DNA of 64,000 nucleotides from DATARH01 sp963705325 (GCA_963705325.1 OY970069.1:3844001-3908000), one strand, 5' to 3'. Positions 8,362-17,930 are shown, counted from the first letter of the stretch. Notes: a model not told the origin generated them from the letters alone. Numbers and translations: made by a program.

Positions 8362-8786
8362 TCCGGCTGGAACGGGTGACCGGCGCCCTGCCCTCAGGCC
8401 TCGACGCGATGCGGGCCGAGGCGCGCGCCGAAAACCATACCATGCTCGATACGCTCACGAACGAATGGGAGTCGGGCAAGACGCGGTTCGATCGTCCCGG
8501 CGAAGCGCTCTACGCAGCTTATGTCGACGACGCTCTGGCGGGGATCGGCGGGATCACCGTGGAGCCGGGCATTCCTCACGCTTATCGCATGCGGCGGTTT
8601 TACGTCGGTCGGCGTTTCCGCCGCACCGGTGTCGCCCGGGCGCTTGCAAGCGTGTTGCTGAACGCACACCCCGGCGCAACGGTGACCGCCAACGCCGCCA
8701 CCGGCAGCGAGCCGTTCTGGGAAGCGCTTGGGTTTGTCCGTAATCAATGTGACGGCTTCACCCATACGCATATCCTGCACCGGTAA
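8358..8786 (+). CDS. GNAT-family N-acetyltransferase
   Basis: A 142-residue GNAT protein; the start ATG at 8358 overlaps the mazG stop. The acetyl-CoA loop is MRRFYVGRRFRRTGVARALAS, and the terminal part has FWEALGFVRN, the standard last strands of the fold. It is the third GNAT in 4 kb, but the three are not close copies of each other. Likely substrate cannot be read from the sequence. Confidence 0.82.
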   Translation: MIRLERVTGALPSGLDAMRAEARAENHTMLDTLTNEWESGKTRFDRPGEALYAAYVDDALAGIGGITVEPGIPHAYRMRRFYVGRRFRRTGVARALASVLLNAHPGATVTANAATGSEPFWEALGFVRNQCDGFTHTHILHR

Positions 8787-9354
8787 CGGGAGCGTTTAGC
8801 ATCCCGGGTCCAGCCAGCCACCAGCACCGCCGCGAAGGCGCTCGAAAAAAGTCTTATTCACCGCCTACTTTCCGGTTTGGCGAGTGGCCTTGCTTCCGCG
8901 CGGTCTGGGCTTGTTATCGGTGGCTTATGGCCTCAACAGCGCCCGCGCCGATGTTGGTTATTATTTCGGTCGCGGACGACAGACGGCGTTTTCTTATTGT
9001 TGTGCCTTATCGTTGTGCCCGCGCACGGAAGGTCAGGTTCGCTCGTCAAGCTCCGGTTTCGGACTGTCAATCAACGAGCCACTTGCGTGGCGACGCCGGC
9101 CCACGCATGAACTGGCGCTGTGCGTCAGATGGAACGTTTAGAGAACCTTCTCAATGAGCGTAATCGCAATTCAGCATTGCGATAATGTGATGCTTACCGC
9201 AGTCACCGAGACCAGAGCTGAGGTTTGGTGTTCAGGGGTTCCCTCGCCGGACGGACGCGCTTCCGCGCTAGTCCAGGGATTGCGGGGATGACAGAAAAAG
9301 GAGACGGCATGGCGTAAGCCGCTGCGCGATGCGGGATGACAGATCTTTCGCGTT
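8787..9354. other. Intergenic stretch without a recognisable gene
   Basis: About 570 bases between a plus-strand GNAT gene and the 3' end of a minus-strand outer-membrane gene. Three plus-strand frames stay open for 75-85 codons around 8877-9157, but none has a recognisable domain, and all three being open at once points to chance. Visible structure: an 8-bp inverted repeat ATCGCAAT/ATTGCGAT with a 5-base loop at 9163-9183, and two near copies of GCGGGATGACAG around 9281-9294 and 9330-9342, which may be part of a dispersed repeat. Confidence 0.55.
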
Positions 9355-10944
9355 TTACCAAGTCAGCCTGACGCCGCCGGATACCAGGTGGGCCACCTCG
9401 CCGCCGCGCAACTGCGCGTCGTAAGCGACAAAAGCGCGGCAAGCCGGGGTAAAGCCGAGGCTTAGCGAGGCGCCAAACAGACCGGCCAGGCGGGGCGGTT
9501 GTATCCCGGTCACCGGAAATTGGCTGAGGGTCGGGTCGTCGACAAAGGTCGCGGTAAAGGCACGCGGGGTATTGAGCAGATCGTACATCACCCGGGCGCG
9601 CGCCTCGGGCAGCAGGCGCATGCCGTTGGCGAGATCGAAGGCCTGGTAGATGCGCGCTCCCGCATACCCCTTGAGCGCGTCAATCGTGGCGGGCCGGCCG
9701 GCGATGTCGAGGAGACCGCCGGTCTCGCCAAATCGGTCGGCATCGAGCCGCGAATAGACCAGGCCCGCCATTGGCTGAAGGGTCGCCATCCCGAGCGGGA
9801 AACGCCGCGCCGCCTCGGCCGCGACATCGAGAGTCCGCGCGCCATACGAGGAATGGGCCGGCATCGGCAGCATCGCCAGCCGGTCGGCGTCGATCGAATG
9901 GAAGCCGCCGCCGACCACCGCGGTGAACGACCACGGGCCGGGACGCCAGCCGCCATAACCGCCAAGCCGCCACGAACCGATCCCGCCATGGTCGGTCGTG
10001 ATGTTCTGCGTCACATCGGTATGGTCATAGGCGAGCGCACCGCCGAACAGGAGATCGCCCTCCCGGTAATCAGCGCCACCGGCGCCGCCATGGCTGTGCT
10101 CGTCGAAGCCGAAATTGGCCGCGGTGCCGGCGAGGCTGGTCGAGAAATATTCGCCCTTGAACCAAGTGGCCCACGGTCCCGCGCCGGAAAGCGGCGGGCT
10201 ATCGGATAGTCCAAGCTGAGCGAACTGGGCCGACGCGGTCGTCACCAGCGAAAACAGCAGCGGGTCCGAGCCCGGGCCGCCGGCGTGGCTCATCAGCCCA
10301 TCGACAAAGGCGAAGTCACCGTCGAGGATCGCGGTCTGAAACTCGGTGTGCAGATCGCCCATCAGCCAGTCCGCGACCTTGTTCGCGCCACCAAGGTTGA
10401 CGGTCGTTGTGACGATAAAATGCACGTCCACGATTGTTCCTTTTCTGCCTGCGCCAAGGACCAATTGTTGATATCCGGTCATGTCGCAGTTGGCCGGCGG
10501 CCACGCGGTTGGCACCCCGGTGCAGTTGATCCCGCCGGGCCCGTTGCCAAAGGGAAGTGTTGTCGGACCAAAAAAGGTGAATGTCTGGAATGGAACTCCG
10601 CCAAATAGAGCGGGCGTCGCCGTTTGGCCAAAGGCGCTAGGTCCTAGAAGCTTGCCCAGCGCCGAAGCGACAGCGGCTCCATTCGGGCCGGCCAAGGCGC
10701 CGGTCAGCTCACGGGTCAAAGGGCCGTTTGGCGAGGTGACCAGGGTCGGGCCGGCAGACGCGGTGGCGGCGCAGGCGAAGGTTTCGAGACCAAGGTTAAA
10801 AGGATTGCCTTTAGTTGAGAAGATAGGCTCTACCGACGCGCAATTGAAAGCCCGTGCCTGGTGCGGCGCGACCAGCAGCACCGCAACGAAAAACGCCGCC
10901 AGCGACGCAATGCTCCGTGCCAAGCGCCACCCTATCCGCGCCAT
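9355..10944 (-). CDS. Autotransporter-domain outer-membrane protein
   Basis: A 529-residue protein with an N-terminal signal peptide (about 1-32, ending in HQARA) and a C-terminal beta-barrel of about 280 residues in which glycine/aromatic-rich strands alternate (for example GSWRLGGYGGWRPGPWSF). It ends in Trp (RLTW), typical of barrels recognised by the BAM complex. The N-terminal 220 residues would be a short passenger; they have no protease or adhesin motif I recognise. The gene stands alone downstream of hflX, with a palindrome AAAGTTTAACTTT at 10970-10982 just ahead of its start. Confidence 0.78.
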   Translation of the reverse strand: MARIGWRLARSIASLAAFFVAVLLVAPHQARAFNCASVEPIFSTKGNPFNLGLETFACAATASAGPTLVTSPNGPLTRELTGALAGPNGAAVASALGKLLGPSAFGQTATPALFGGVPFQTFTFFGPTTLPFGNGPGGINCTGVPTAWPPANCDMTGYQQLVLGAGRKGTIVDVHFIVTTTVNLGGANKVADWLMGDLHTEFQTAILDGDFAFVDGLMSHAGGPGSDPLLFSLVTTASAQFAQLGLSDSPPLSGAGPWATWFKGEYFSTSLAGTAANFGFDEHSHGGAGGADYREGDLLFGGALAYDHTDVTQNITTDHGGIGSWRLGGYGGWRPGPWSFTAVVGGGFHSIDADRLAMLPMPAHSSYGARTLDVAAEAARRFPLGMATLQPMAGLVYSRLDADRFGETGGLLDIAGRPATIDALKGYAGARIYQAFDLANGMRLLPEARARVMYDLLNTPRAFTATFVDDPTLSQFPVTGIQPPRLAGLFGASLSLGFTPACRAFVAYDAQLRGGEVAHLVSGGVRLTW

Positions 10945-11088
10945 GCCCCACCCGCGCTTCGCCGCGCGAAAAGTTTAACTTTCGGCGAGGTTGACGCAAC
11001 GGTTTCTTGCGCCGCGCGAATTTCTTCTTTTCAGACACACGAAAAGCGGAGAAATGCGTCCAGGCCTGCGCCGAGATGGAAGCGCGGG

Positions 11089-12411
11089 CTAATGCACCCG
11101 CTGGCGATGACGCAAGCGGCCGAGATCGGCGTCGGACAGGCGCACCGAAAGATGTGCCGCCTCGCCGTCGTCGCGGCGGCCGAGCACCTCGCCGCGCTGA
11201 TAGATCCAAGCGAGGGTCTTGCCGTCGGTAAGCGGTACGTCGATGCGCACCGCGCGCGCGGTGCTGTCGAGCCGCCGGGCGATCAGGGCGAGCAGCCCAT
11301 CGCACCCCTCGCCTGTCCGCGCGGACAGCGCGACGACTTCCTCGTTACGCTGGGTCTGGGTGAGCAGCGCGTTACGCGAGGCCTCGTCGAGCAGATCGAT
11401 CTTGTTGAGCACCTCGATCAGCCCGTCCTCGACCAGCTGGCCGAGGCCAAGATCGCGGAGCACCGCCAGCACGTCGGCGCGCTGCGCGGCGCTGTCCGGA
11501 TGGTGCGCGTCGCGGACATGAACCACGATGTCGGCCTCGGTGACTTCTTCCAGTGTCGCGCGGAAGGCGGCGACGAGATGGGTCGGCAGATCGGAGATGA
11601 ACCCGACCGTGTCGGAGAGGATCACGGTCTTGCCCGACGGCAAGCCCAGCCGTCGCATGGTCGGGTCGAGCGTGGCGAACAGCATGTCCTCCGCGCCGAC
11701 CGCAGAATGGGTCAGGCGGTTGAACAGGGTCGATTTGCCGGCATTGGTGTAGCCCACCAGCGCGACCACCGGGTACGGCACGCGCTTGCGCGCCTCGCGG
11801 TGCAGCGCGCGGGTGCGCTTCACCGCCTCCAGCTCGCGCTTCAGCTTGCCGATGCGTTCGCCGATCAGTCGGCGGTCGATTTCGAGCTGGCTCTCGCCAG
11901 GGCCGCCCAAGAAACCGAACCCGCCGCGCTGGCGCTCGAGATGGGTCCAGGAGCGCACCAGCCGCGAGCGCTGGTACGACAACGCTGCCAGCTCGACTTG
12001 CAAGCGACCTTCATGGGTGCGGGCGCGCGCGCCGAAGATTTCGAGGATTAGGCCGGTACGGTCGATGACCTTGGCCTTCCATTGGCGTTCAAGATTGCGC
12101 TGCTGCACCGGCGACAGGGTTCCGTCGATGACGACGAGGCCGATCTTCTTCTCGGCGATCGCCTCACCCAGAGTTTCGACGCCGCCCTTGCCGATCAACG
12201 TGCCGGGCGTCGGCCGGTTGAGACGCACGATCTCGCCGCCGACCACGTCGAGGTTGATCGCCTGGGCGAGGCCGATCGCCTCTTCGAGGCGAGCGCCGAG
12301 CGAACGCACGGAGCCGTTCCCCGGTTTGCCGCCGGGGGCGGTTTTCAGCGCGGGATGAACGACAAGAGCGCGGCCGGTCGTCGCAGCAGCGTCATGCTCG
12401 GCAATTGTCAG
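11089..12411 (-). CDS. hflX: Ribosome-associated GTPase HflX, apparent CTG start
   Basis: A GTPase that binds the 50S subunit and splits stalled or stressed ribosomes. The G domain is clear: GYTNAGKSTLFNRLT (G1), DPTMRR region (G2), DTVGFISDLP (G3) and NKIDLLDE (G4), after an N-terminal HflX domain and coiled coil (GPGESQLEIDRR). A GTG at 12309 would remove about 34 residues that look like family sequence (GRALVVHPALKT). No ATG, GTG or TTG occurs further up before a TAG; CTG at 12411 overlaps the hfq stop as CTGA with AGAGGAAGA about 8 bases upstream. From there the product is 440 residues. The CTG start is inferred. Confidence 0.9.
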   Translation of the reverse strand: MTIAEHDAAATTGRALVVHPALKTAPGGKPGNGSVRSLGARLEEAIGLAQAINLDVVGGEIVRLNRPTPGTLIGKGGVETLGEAIAEKKIGLVVIDGTLSPVQQRNLERQWKAKVIDRTGLILEIFGARARTHEGRLQVELAALSYQRSRLVRSWTHLERQRGGFGFLGGPGESQLEIDRRLIGERIGKLKRELEAVKRTRALHREARKRVPYPVVALVGYTNAGKSTLFNRLTHSAVGAEDMLFATLDPTMRRLGLPSGKTVILSDTVGFISDLPTHLVAAFRATLEEVTEADIVVHVRDAHHPDSAAQRADVLAVLRDLGLGQLVEDGLIEVLNKIDLLDEASRNALLTQTQRNEEVVALSARTGEGCDGLLALIARRLDSTARAVRIDVPLTDGKTLAWIYQRGEVLGRRDDGEAAHLSVRLSDADLGRLRHRQRVH

Positions 12412-12659
12412 GGCTCGTCTTCCTCTCTACCGCCCTCGAACAACTGGATCGGCTGCGCCGGCATGACCGTCGAGATCGCGTGCTTGTAGACCAGCTGCGA
12501 ATGCGCGTCGCGGCGCAGCAGCACGCAGAAATTGTCGAACCAGGTGATGATGCCCTGAAGCTTCACCCCGTTGACGAGAAACACGGTGACCGGCGTCTTG
12601 TTCTTGCGGACGTGGTTCAGGAACACGTCCTGCACGTTTTGGGCTTTATCGGACGTCAT
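12408..12659 (-). CDS. hfq: RNA chaperone Hfq
   Basis: An 83-residue Sm-like protein that forms a hexameric ring and pairs small RNAs with mRNAs. The Sm1 motif (VTVFLVNGVKLQGIITWFDNF) and the Sm2 motif with the diagnostic YKHAIST (here VYKHAISTVMP) are intact. The C-terminal tail is short and acidic (EGGREEDEP), as in alphaproteobacteria. It lies directly before hflX, the common hfq-hflX pair, and overlaps it. Confidence 0.97.
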   Translation of the reverse strand: MTSDKAQNVQDVFLNHVRKNKTPVTVFLVNGVKLQGIITWFDNFCVLLRRDAHSQLVYKHAISTVMPAQPIQLFEGGREEDEP

Positions 12660-12754
12660 TGGTGGCTCCTAGCTCCACTCTTGGATCAGCCGCGGCGATT
12701 GTCCCGCCAGCGTGCGACTTCACACTCTTAGGAAGATGGTCGCGGACGAGCCGA

Positions 12755-13420
12755 TCACAAGCCCCGGAGGGTGCGAAAGAAACCCTCGCCGTCCGCGATC
12801 GTCAGCGCCGGCGGGAATTTGGCGAACTCCGCCGCGGCGCCATCGGGGCCGAGCAGTACCGGGACGCAGCCCGCCGCCAGAGCGCATTCCATGTCGATCG
12901 CGGTATCGCCGACGAACCAGACGTCCGGTCCGGGCGCGATACCGCTCGGGCGGAGCGCCAACTCCACCGGCGCATGGTGGGGCTTGTCGATTTCGGCATC
13001 GCCCGCGCCGACGATGGCGCCGAAGAGCGAGGTCCAGCCAAGATGGGCCGCCTCGCGGCGGAGCATAGCGCCGGTCTTGTTGCTGACCACCGCGAGATAA
13101 TGGCCGTCCGCCGTCAGCCGCCGCAGCATCGCCTCGCGCCCCGGCAATGCCGTCAGGCGCTCGAGGTGGATGGCGCGGAACCGGTCCAAGTAGATTTGCT
13201 GCGCCTCCTGCCAGCGCTCACCGAACATGGCCGGGAACGCCTCGCGCAGGGACAGCCGGACGCGCTCGCGCGTTTCGTCGATGGTCCACAAGGGCCGTTC
13301 CATCGCGACCATCAGAAAGTTGAGCGCGTCGTGTATCGTCGCCCAGCTGTCGACCAGCGTGTTGTCCCAGTCGAAGATGATGGCGCGCGGGCGTGAGAGA
13401 ACCTCCGGCAAGGCGCTCAT
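12755..13420 (-). CDS. HAD-superfamily hydrolase, phosphoglycolate phosphatase-like
   Basis: A 221-residue HAD phosphatase. Motif I is IFDWDNTLVDS (DxDNT in place of the commoner DxDGT), motif II is VVSNKTG, and motif IV GDTAIDMECALAAG. An alpha-helical cap lies between motifs I and II. It resembles phosphoglycolate phosphatases, but the natural substrate is not fixed by sequence. The start overlaps the end of the D-amino-acid transaminase gene (ATGA), so it belongs to the ntr-hfq cluster. Confidence 0.85.
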   Translation of the reverse strand: MSALPEVLSRPRAIIFDWDNTLVDSWATIHDALNFLMVAMERPLWTIDETRERVRLSLREAFPAMFGERWQEAQQIYLDRFRAIHLERLTALPGREAMLRRLTADGHYLAVVSNKTGAMLRREAAHLGWTSLFGAIVGAGDAEIDKPHHAPVELALRPSGIAPGPDVWFVGDTAIDMECALAAGCVPVLLGPDGAAAEFAKFPPALTIADGEGFFRTLRGL

Positions 13421-14271
13421 CCAGCGCCGATCGTGTGCGCGTCATAGGCGGCGCGCAGCTTTCGGGTGAGCGGTCCGGGTTCCCCATCGGCGACCGCGTC
13501 ACCGTCGATCGAGACCACCGGCAGCACATCCGAGGTGGTGCTGGTGAGGAAGGCCTCGCGCGCGAATTTCGCCTCGGCGACAGTGAAGGCGCGCTCGACG
13601 AACTGGTAACCCTCGCGCCGGATGATCTCGATCAGCGCCAGACGGGTCACCCCGCTCAAGATCGCATGGTCGAGAAACCGGGTGACGACCTGATGATCGG
13701 GGGTGACGATCCAGGCGTTGGTCGAGGTGCCCTCGGTAATCCGGCCGAGCGGATCGACCTGCCACGCCTCGTAAGCGCCGGCCTCGCGCGCCTGCTGCTT
13801 GCCGAGCACATTGGGCAGCAGCGACACGGACTTGATGTCGCAGCGCTGCCAGCGGATATCCGGGATGGTGATGACGCCAACCCCTTGCTCGTGGAGCTTG
13901 GGGTTGGAAGGGCGCGACCGCCGCGCGGTGACGACGAGGATTGGGTGCGCCGCCTTAGGAAAGGCGTGATCGCGCGGGGAAATGCCACGAGTGATCTGCA
14001 GATAGACGATGCCATCCCGTACACCATTGCGGCGGATGACCTCGCGCAGCACGACGCCGAGCGGTCCGTCACCGATGGCGCCTTCGATGCGCAGCTCGGC
14101 GAGCGACCGGTGCAGGCGCTTCAGATGCAGTTCCTCGTCGACCAGGCGCCCGCCGCGAACCGCGATCACCTCGTAGACGCCGTCGGCGAACTGGTAGCCG
14201 CGATCCTCGATGTGGACCGCCGCGTCACGGTGCGGGCGGTAGCTGCCGTCGACATAGGCTATGCGGGACAT
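13417..14271 (-). CDS. dat: D-amino-acid transaminase (fold-type IV PLP enzyme)
   Basis: Interconverts D-alanine and D-glutamate through PLP, feeding peptidoglycan precursors. The 284-residue product starts MSRIAYVDGSYRPH and has the fold-type IV features: EDRGYQFADGVYEV near the N-terminus, the PLP-binding Lys in DIKSVSLLPNVLGKQ, and the glycine/threonine-rich ITEGTSTNAWIV phosphate site. The context (ntrX upstream, hfq downstream) is the usual alphaproteobacterial position. Branched-chain aminotransferases share the fold, but length and motifs favour the D-specific group. Confidence 0.9.
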   Translation of the reverse strand: MSRIAYVDGSYRPHRDAAVHIEDRGYQFADGVYEVIAVRGGRLVDEELHLKRLHRSLAELRIEGAIGDGPLGVVLREVIRRNGVRDGIVYLQITRGISPRDHAFPKAAHPILVVTARRSRPSNPKLHEQGVGVITIPDIRWQRCDIKSVSLLPNVLGKQQAREAGAYEAWQVDPLGRITEGTSTNAWIVTPDHQVVTRFLDHAILSGVTRLALIEIIRREGYQFVERAFTVAEAKFAREAFLTSTTSDVLPVVSIDGDAVADGEPGPLTRKLRAAYDAHTIGAG

Positions 14272-14296
14272 GACACCTTGCGGAAATTCGGCAGCG

Positions 14297-15700
14297 TCAA
14301 CCGGTGCCGGTCTTGAGCGGGCGATCGTTGAACAGAACGTTCAGCGATTTGAGCTTGCGATGCAGCGCCGAGCGCTCCATGCCGACAAAATTCGCGGTGC
14401 GCGAGATATTGCCGCCAAACCGCGTGACCTGCGCCAGCAGGTATTCGCGCTCGAACACCTCGCGCGCGTCGCGCAGCGGCAGAGTCATGATCTCGCTGCC
14501 CTTGTCCCATTTGACGACGGTCGGCGCGATCGCGGTGATGTCGTTGGGCAGCATGTCGGCATGGACCGGTTCGCGCGGGTCACCCGGCGCCATGATCAGC
14601 AACCAGTCGATAACATTGCGCAGCTGACGGACGTTGCCAGGCCACGGATAGGCTTGGAGCGCCGCCAAGGCGTCCTCGCCGATCTCACGCGGCGGCAGGC
14701 GCGCCGCCTCGGCCCCGCGCTCTATGAAATGCCGGGCCAAGAGGGGAATGTCCTCGCGGCGCTCGCGCAGCGCCGGCACGCGGATCGGCACGACGTTCAG
14801 CCGGTAATACAAGTCCTCGCGGAAACGGCCGCCAGCGATCTCGGCAGCGAGATCACGATTGGTCGAAGCGACGACGCGCACATCAACCTCGACCCGCTGC
14901 GAGCCCCCTACCCGCTCGAAGGTCTGCTCCTGCAAGACCCGGACAATCTTGCCCTGGGTCTCCAGCGGCATATCGGCAATCTCATCGAGAAACAGGGTGC
15001 CGCCATGGGCGCGCTCGAACGTTCCTATCTTGCGGGGCGCACCATCAATCGCTGTTTCGCTGCCAAACAGCTCAAGTTCGAGCCTTTCGGGACGCATCGT
15101 CGCGCAGTTGACGGCGATAAAAGGTCCGCCCGAGCGCCGCGAATGAGCATGAAGCAGCCGGCCGACAACCTCTTTTCCCGCCCCGGGTGCGCCCGAGATC
15201 AGGACGCGGCTGCCGGTTGGCGCGACGCGATCGATCTGTTGCCGGAGCTGACTCGCCGCAGCCGAAATGCCAACGAGATCGATCTGGCCGCCGGCGCGCA
15301 GCCGCAGCTCTTCATTTTCCCGGCGCAGCACCGCCGTCTCGATGGCGCGCTGCACGATCAGCAGCAAGCGATCGGACTTGAACGGCTTTTCGATGAAATC
15401 GTAGGCGCCAATCTTGATTGCCTCGACCGCCGTCTCGATTGTGCCGTGGCCGCTGATCATCACCACCGGTACCGAGGGGATCTCGCTGCGTAGCTGCCGC
15501 AGGATCCCGATCCCATCAAGCTCGCTGTCCTGCAGCCAGATGTCGAGGATAACCAAGGTCGGCTGCCTGGCCCGCACCTCCTGCATCGCCTCGGTGCTGT
15601 TGGCGGCCTCGCGCGTGGCGTAGCCCTCATCCTTCAGCACACCCGCAATCAACATGCGGATGTCGGCTTCGTCGTCGACGATCAGAATGTCATGCGCCAT
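14297..15700 (-). CDS. ntrX: Response regulator NtrX (AAA+ domain without GAFTGA loop)
   Basis: Partner of NtrY. The 467-residue protein has a receiver domain (acidic pocket DDE at 9-11, phospho-acceptor D53 in ILDIWLQD), an AAA+ domain with Walker A GAPGAGKEVV and Walker B GGTLFLDEIADMP, and a Fis-type helix-turn-helix (NISRTANFVGMERSALHRKLKSL). The sigma-54 contact loop GAFTGA is missing: the segment reads FGSETAIDGAPRKIGTFERA. This matches known alphaproteobacterial NtrX proteins that lack the loop, and implies it does not activate sigma-54 promoters in the usual way. The start overlaps the ntrY end by 11 bases. Confidence 0.95.
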   Translation of the reverse strand: MAHDILIVDDEADIRMLIAGVLKDEGYATREAANSTEAMQEVRARQPTLVILDIWLQDSELDGIGILRQLRSEIPSVPVVMISGHGTIETAVEAIKIGAYDFIEKPFKSDRLLLIVQRAIETAVLRRENEELRLRAGGQIDLVGISAAASQLRQQIDRVAPTGSRVLISGAPGAGKEVVGRLLHAHSRRSGGPFIAVNCATMRPERLELELFGSETAIDGAPRKIGTFERAHGGTLFLDEIADMPLETQGKIVRVLQEQTFERVGGSQRVEVDVRVVASTNRDLAAEIAGGRFREDLYYRLNVVPIRVPALRERREDIPLLARHFIERGAEAARLPPREIGEDALAALQAYPWPGNVRQLRNVIDWLLIMAPGDPREPVHADMLPNDITAIAPTVVKWDKGSEIMTLPLRDAREVFEREYLLAQVTRFGGNISRTANFVGMERSALHRKLKSLNVLFNDRPLKTGTG

Positions 15701-17930
15701 GTGCGACTTCGCTCAAATCGGCGCCCGCCGCCGCGTCGGGCCGAACTGCGCCGCGCGTTTCGGCCGCAAATACCAGCCGGACCCGGGCACCAAACGGCTC
15801 AGCATCTTCGAGCACCAACTCACCTTGATGATCTTCCATGATCTTCTTGACGATGGCGAGGCCCAGCCCGGTGCCTTTCGTCCGTGTCGTGACATAGGGT
15901 TCCGTGAGCCGCTCACGGCCACGCTTGGGCAGGCCCTTGCCGTTATCCTCCACGGTCACGACCATTCTGCCCGCCGACTCGTCGACCACGACGGAAATCC
16001 GGCCCGGCGGGCTGGGGCCGGACTCGACAATCCGCGCCTCGATCGCCTCGACCGCGTTCTTGACGATGTTGATGACGGCTTGGCCGACCAGCCTGCCGTC
16101 GCAACGAACCGTCAGAGGCCGCGCCGCGAAGCGAGTGTCGAAGGCGATGTCGGAATGAGCCGTCCGCTCGAGGAATACGGCGCGCTCGACAATCACCGTC
16201 AAATCCTCCGGTTTCAGCACCGGAGTCGGCATGCGCGCGAACGACGAGAATTCGTCGACCATGCGGCCGATATCCTCGACGTGGCGAACGATCGTATCGG
16301 TGCAAATGCGGAAGGTTTCCGGGTCCTTTTTGATGTCTTTCAAATAGTTCCGGCGCAAGCGCTCAGCCGAGAGTTGGATCGGGGTCAGCGGGTTCTTGAT
16401 CTCATGGGCGATACGGCGAGCGATATCCGCCCAGGCCGCCTTGCGCTGCGCCGACAGCAGCTCGGTGATGTCGTCGAAGGTGACGACAAAGCCGCCGATG
16501 CCCTCTTCGTCTTGCTCGGCCGCAATCCGCACCAGAAGGGTGCGGGTGCTGTTGCGCTCGCTAATCTGCACCTGGCCTTGCGCGACCCGATCAGGGCGAC
16601 GGGCCGCATGCTCGAGCAGCTCCGCCATCTCCGGCACGACCTCAGCAAGATCTTCGCCGATCGAGGCGTCGAGATCGACGCCAAGCAGGGTCGAGGCCGA
16701 GCGGTTAGGCAGGTGAACGCGGCCGACCCGATCGAGTCCGATGACCCCGGCGGTGACGCCGGTCAATACCGTCTCGGTAAATCGCCGGCGTTCATCGAGT
16801 TGCTTGTTGGCCTCAAGCAACTCCTGCTGCTGAGTTTGAATCTGGTCGGTCATCCGATTGAAGGCGCGGCTGAGCAGCACCATCTCGTCGTCTTTTTCGC
16901 CTTCCGGGACGCGGGCGGACAAATCGCCCGCCCCTACCCTTTCCGCGGCGGCCACCAAGTGGCTGATCGGATCCGCAAGCTGGGTCGCGAAATTGATGCC
17001 GATGACCACGGCAGCGGCGAGGAACAGCATCGCCACCAGAATGAAGATGAGCGAGAAGGTGATCTGCAGCCCGGCGCGCTTGCCTTCGAGCTGGGCATAT
17101 TGCGCGGCGGCTAGCTGCGTCTCATTGCGATGGGCGAGGACCTTGGGTTCCAGGAACCGCCCGACATAGAGATAGAGACCGCTGAACCCGCCGAGGCTGA
17201 CGAGCGCGCGTACCCGCTCCTCCTGGTCGTCGGTCATGATGACGACCTCGCCCTGATCGGCGCGGCGCAGCGCGTCTTGCCCGACATCCTCGACGCCGAG
17301 AGCGAAGACGAGGCCGGTGCGCGCAACCATGTTGCCCTTGCTGTCGAGCACCGCCGCCTCGGTAAGGCCGCGCATCGAGGCCTGTATGGTCAAGGCCTGA
17401 ACCAGATCCTGCGGACTGATGATCATCGTCGCCGCATACTGGTTGAGGGCGTTCGCCATCCCGAGCGCGTCGGCGCGAATTGCCTGCTGGTGTTCCTTGA
17501 CATAGGCGTCGGCGACCTCGACCGATTCAGAGATCGCGGTACGCACCTTGTCGCTGAACCAGCTTTCGATGCCAAAGCTGAAGAAGAGGTAGGAGAACAC
17601 TGCGACAAAGATCGTCGGCAACACCGCGATCAGGCTGAATAGCACCACAAGTCGCACTTGCAGCCGCGAGCCAGCCAGGCCGCGCCGCCGCCCCGCCCAG
17701 ACCTCCGCCAGCCGCTTCGCCACCAGCGCAGCAAGGGCTAGCAACAACACCAAATCGAGGTTCAGCAGCGAGAGAACGACGACCGGCCGCGGGCCGAAGG
17801 GCGGGGCCCCGGTCAATGCCAGATAGGTGGCGATCCCGGACAGCAACGCCGCCGCCGCCAACGCGATGGCGGTCTTTCGGCGCAATCCGATTCGGCCAGC
17901 CCAGCGTCCCACCTGCTGCGCCACGCTCAT
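15690..17930 (-). CDS. ntrY: Membrane sensor histidine kinase NtrY
   Basis: Senses an unknown cue (nitrogen or redox in studied species) and phosphorylates NtrX. The 746-residue protein has transmembrane segments at about 20-42, 50-72, 94-118 and 290-315, an extracytoplasmic loop between the last two, a HAMP domain (about 315-367), a PAS domain (about 385-490), the dimerisation/phospho-acceptor domain with H509 (RRIAHEIKNPLTPIQ), and an HATPase domain with DNGKGLP and TRTKGTGLGLAIVKK. It lies between ntrC and ntrX on the same strand. Confidence 0.95.
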   Translation of the reverse strand: MSVAQQVGRWAGRIGLRRKTAIALAAAALLSGIATYLALTGAPPFGPRPVVVLSLLNLDLVLLLALAALVAKRLAEVWAGRRRGLAGSRLQVRLVVLFSLIAVLPTIFVAVFSYLFFSFGIESWFSDKVRTAISESVEVADAYVKEHQQAIRADALGMANALNQYAATMIISPQDLVQALTIQASMRGLTEAAVLDSKGNMVARTGLVFALGVEDVGQDALRRADQGEVVIMTDDQEERVRALVSLGGFSGLYLYVGRFLEPKVLAHRNETQLAAAQYAQLEGKRAGLQITFSLIFILVAMLFLAAAVVIGINFATQLADPISHLVAAAERVGAGDLSARVPEGEKDDEMVLLSRAFNRMTDQIQTQQQELLEANKQLDERRRFTETVLTGVTAGVIGLDRVGRVHLPNRSASTLLGVDLDASIGEDLAEVVPEMAELLEHAARRPDRVAQGQVQISERNSTRTLLVRIAAEQDEEGIGGFVVTFDDITELLSAQRKAAWADIARRIAHEIKNPLTPIQLSAERLRRNYLKDIKKDPETFRICTDTIVRHVEDIGRMVDEFSSFARMPTPVLKPEDLTVIVERAVFLERTAHSDIAFDTRFAARPLTVRCDGRLVGQAVINIVKNAVEAIEARIVESGPSPPGRISVVVDESAGRMVVTVEDNGKGLPKRGRERLTEPYVTTRTKGTGLGLAIVKKIMEDHQGELVLEDAEPFGARVRLVFAAETRGAVRPDAAAGADLSEVAHGA

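Noticed and set aside
8877..9157. Three overlapping small plus-strand frames as possible genes
   Set aside because: None has a recognisable domain, good ribosome site or preferred codon pattern over the others; simultaneous openness in three frames suggests chance.
9281..9342. CRISPR-like direct repeats
   Set aside because: Only two short imperfect copies of GCGGGATGACAG, no regular spacers and no cas genes in the window.
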